A stretch of DNA of 64,000 bases from contig NZ_JADYUH010000003.1 in the NCBI RefSeq assembly GCF_021531665.1, positions 1 to 64,000 of the forward strand, read 5' to 3'. The translations under genes and the position numbers were made by a program. Positions 63,701 through 64,000 of the stretch are shown one piece after another; positions within the stretch are counted from its first letter, which is position 1, and the number at the start of each line of letters is the position of its first letter. Under the pieces are notes generated by a model. It saw only the letters and a program-made list of their open reading frames with translations. It was not told the origin of the DNA and ran no database searches. Source of the DNA: Prevotellamassilia timonensis. Lineage in GTDB: Bacteria; Bacteroidota; Bacteroidia; Bacteroidales; Bacteroidaceae.

Positions 63701-64000
63701 GAACCGTAGGTGTTGTCTGACCCGACGGTCTGCACCGTGATTTCGCCGTCAACGGGTGCCACAAAGCGGAAGAGGTTATAGCCGTTGATGACTGTGTTTT
63801 GTTTGGTCACGGCTGCAATCTGAATGGTGTTCGTGCCTTTCTTCACGGTCGGGATGGTCTCTTCGCAGGTGGTGCAACTGCCGGACGCATAGTCATAATT
63901 GTGACCGGTGGCGTGAAGCACGGGGTCTGCAATGTCGGTGGTCAAGGCTTCATCCGTGAAGAAGAGGTGGCAAAGGTCGCATTCCCAGTATTCCACATTT
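57772..64000 (-). CDS. Giant modular surface protein with GLUG repeats, 5' end outside the window
   Basis: At least 2075 residues are visible and the frame stays open at the right edge. Three near-complete modules of about 550-580 aa recur, with VEYW landmarks near 63990, 62340, 60590 and 58955. Each has a Cys-rich segment (YWxCxxCxxxFTD...DPVL...GH.Y...CTxC), a jelly-roll-like part (GYNLFRFVAPVDGEITVQ; GTVYYIGVR) and a GLUG-type beta-solenoid (WSGTFDGDGHTISNLYVN, ITGKNHVGSICGG). The last module lacks the solenoid and leads into a different domain. The C terminus GIYDLQGRRL...GIFIKDGKKLVK is a short Prevotella-like tail. Probably exported; adhesion is a guess. Confidence 0.85.
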   Translation of the reverse strand, partial: NVEYWECDLCHLFFTDEALTTDIADPVLHATGHNYDYASGSCTTCEETIPTVKKGTNTIQIAAVTKQNTVINGYNLFRFVAPVDGEITVQTVGSDNTYGSLWSGDGTTQLASDNSSGDGNNFKFTIAVTKGTVYYIGVRQYSGYAISGDYALTITVTAYDDGAKPQGDGTSANPYQITNAAQLAWFRNWVNGTYTPDEDETATSHADACAKLTADIDMAPVCSGSVGSWIPISSQSKNVNWSGTFDGDGHTISNLYVNTTATHFGMFGKTGNCTIKNITFSGVRIYGGEAYTGIVAFLNGSATNVTVADGTITGKNHVGSICGGLGSTGTVTLCINHAQVIATSNHAGGIVGAQEGGCISRCDNRGNVTAAACVGGIVGSVSAAGSISDVISTGNVTETGNSGFAGFVVGDVRAALTLPDHAMFRSDATLTSGGTTLTDQGIGRIDSANGGTVIGKTTGYTTTQLQSGMATYLLQTAVPEGTWGQQLGTDDYPQLGSDQKVYAEGEIIIDCQNGMTGGSFTNTRPNEEGTVTLGHGYSIHYPAQEKTCVVDGNVEYWKCGLCRRYFTDAAMTNEIADPVLYSTGHAYHYDLDHCTICRQVFPTLEVGEKNYLLDATSRELSDINSYTLFRIVAPANGEITVESHGWTNDTYATLWSGDGTTLLVNNDDGGEEKNFKITYTVTKGTVYFFGMRDYFGKIIQRQPVVFSANWYEEDVKPAGDGTPENPYLISYSGQLAWFRDWVNGTYTPADGETATKHEDACAKLTADIDMNFVCNETNGSWQPISRADLNVLWSGTFDGDGHTISNLYVNSSADHFGMFGQTGNCQIKNITFTATSITGRFDHAGIIGTLSGSATNVTVADGSISGMNDVGGICGSLSNGGKVSHCTNRAKLLAVRNHGGGICGNSSGIVEFCSNFAAVESYRLGAGGIVGQQNGGSISHCANHGTVEGGVADAGNVGGIVGLVTGAVSISNVISTGNVTKKNNDETAGLLVGNVQAELTLSDHAVFRSDATLSIGETAQTARAIGLIDTANGGNLSGRPQGFTTAQLQSGMVTCLLQTAVPEATWGQQLGTDPYPQLGSAHLVYAQGDITIECTGEMIGGTLTNTQPETEGTVTVATLIHHDAVEKTCTTDGNVEYWECSYCHRFYTDTDLSAEIADPVLHAVGHTYDFINGSCTVCGETIPVLEAGTHTIQIAAVFNDNTATNGYNLYRFEAPSNGEITVEATGSDDTYGALWSGDGTTKLTEDDNSSSNKKDFKFKYPVTNGTVYYLGVRKSSGEAISGDCALTINFMSIDGDGSSETPFLLANAAQLAWFRDWVNGTYTPANGETTQKHKTACAKLIDDIDMSSVCSKTVGNWISISPSLGSVNWEGTFDGDGHTISNLYVNSTYQNSGMFDQTGNCCIKNITFTGVNITGDMFTGLVRNLYGTVKNVTVADGTITGKEYVGSICASSDGIIENCTNYATVKSTGYCVGGITGTQKGGHISNCANHGNVEASYHVGGIVGAIYGEATNLSNVISTGNVTERVVTGTNGLLVGVVQGGLVFSECMVFRSDAILKSLATELEARAIGYVDESENGNVTGEAVGYDTTHFQSGMVTYLLQTAAPEGTWGQQVGTDTYPQLGSVHTVYAEGAIIIDCQGGVRGGGFTNTQPETEGSVTLSHGIGIHHPAKPATCTEGNVEHWECELCHRYFSDAALTTEIKDPVIPGNGHVFDYENGVCTICGGAIPTIVTGWHDIRIGAVKEPDTYTKIEGYNVYRFVASGDGTIGVSAWGSSDTYGSLWSSDGMTLLTHDGSSFKDFEFTYTVTKGTVYYIGVRAYDGQAIDEDYSLRITASWSTKETLTLTDGEEYTTPQDVKTFTYVRNFTHTNWQPLYVPFSMSSADWKPQGLEVACINNFHEYEEADGSSKLVLEVRKVTTGTLLPNTPYLIRALEVGEKSITLTEVALQDPESKSIKCSSITRLYTFTGIYSEKSDFNADNDYTMTGGTLYHPEGALKPQRWFLTVTALDDIIKEERPNIAPWKISVSVIGEGEVTGIEDIRIVTSAPRQGIYDLQGRRLAEEPRSGIFIKDGKKLVK

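Overview
The window reads as part of a Bacteroidales chromosome. Three things support this: genes for the core of the type IX secretion system (sprA, porU, porV), Bacteroidota-type promoters (TTTG-N19-TAnnTTTG) in front of galE and the tRNA genes, and family-specific proteins (DUF4468, DUF4922, class III fructose-bisphosphatase, a Prevotella-like C-terminal tail ending GKKLVK). The genus cannot be fixed from the sequence; a Prevotellaceae or Porphyromonadaceae relative is my best guess.

Layout. 1-800: right part of a large non-coding repeat element, then short tandem repeats. 792-6941: an AddB/AddA-type recombination nuclease-helicase pair on the minus strand. 7327-13047: a run of plus-strand housekeeping genes (winged-helix protein, glycosyltransferase, galE, nspC, metA, ruvA). 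13076-27978: the T9SS block, with sprA directly behind ruvA, then a degenerate FAH-like gene, porU, an aldo/keto reductase and porV. 28150-32929: ispF, an acetyltransferase, a second full copy of the non-coding element (29301-30400), pyrK-pyrD and a DUF4468 protein. 33148-35134: an HD-domain protein and four tRNA genes (Arg-TCT, Leu-GAG, Leu-CAG, Gly-GCC) with clear promoters and terminators. 35674-46221: a membrane glycosyltransferase, then minus-strand genes for an envelope operon (a three-domain GT2/DUF4922/SpoIID fusion, mltG, a membrane protein), L-serine dehydratase and class III FBPase. 46222-47316: an hsp20 gene preceded by a textbook sigma-54 promoter. 47418-56043: porin, MFS transporter, S9 peptidase, yidC and pyrG on the minus strand. 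56331-57368: a third copy of the non-coding element. 57492-64000: a 55-aa peptide gene and the 3' part of a giant modular surface protein that runs off the window.

The genes connect through the cell envelope. SprA is the T9SS outer-membrane translocon, PorV the cargo shuttle and PorU the sortase; YidC inserts inner-membrane proteins; MltG and the SpoIID domain act on peptidoglycan; the giant repeat protein at the right edge is a plausible exported surface product.

The most unusual material is non-coding. Three copies of a roughly 1.1-kb element have long inverted arms built from AAACTATACAC/AAACCCTACAC units and a core of 21-22-bp tandem repeats. A separate family of about 75-bp inverted-repeat elements sits at gene ends, and two long imperfect palindromes follow galE and sprA. 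The most unusual protein is the 1288-aa GT2-DUF4922-SpoIID fusion.
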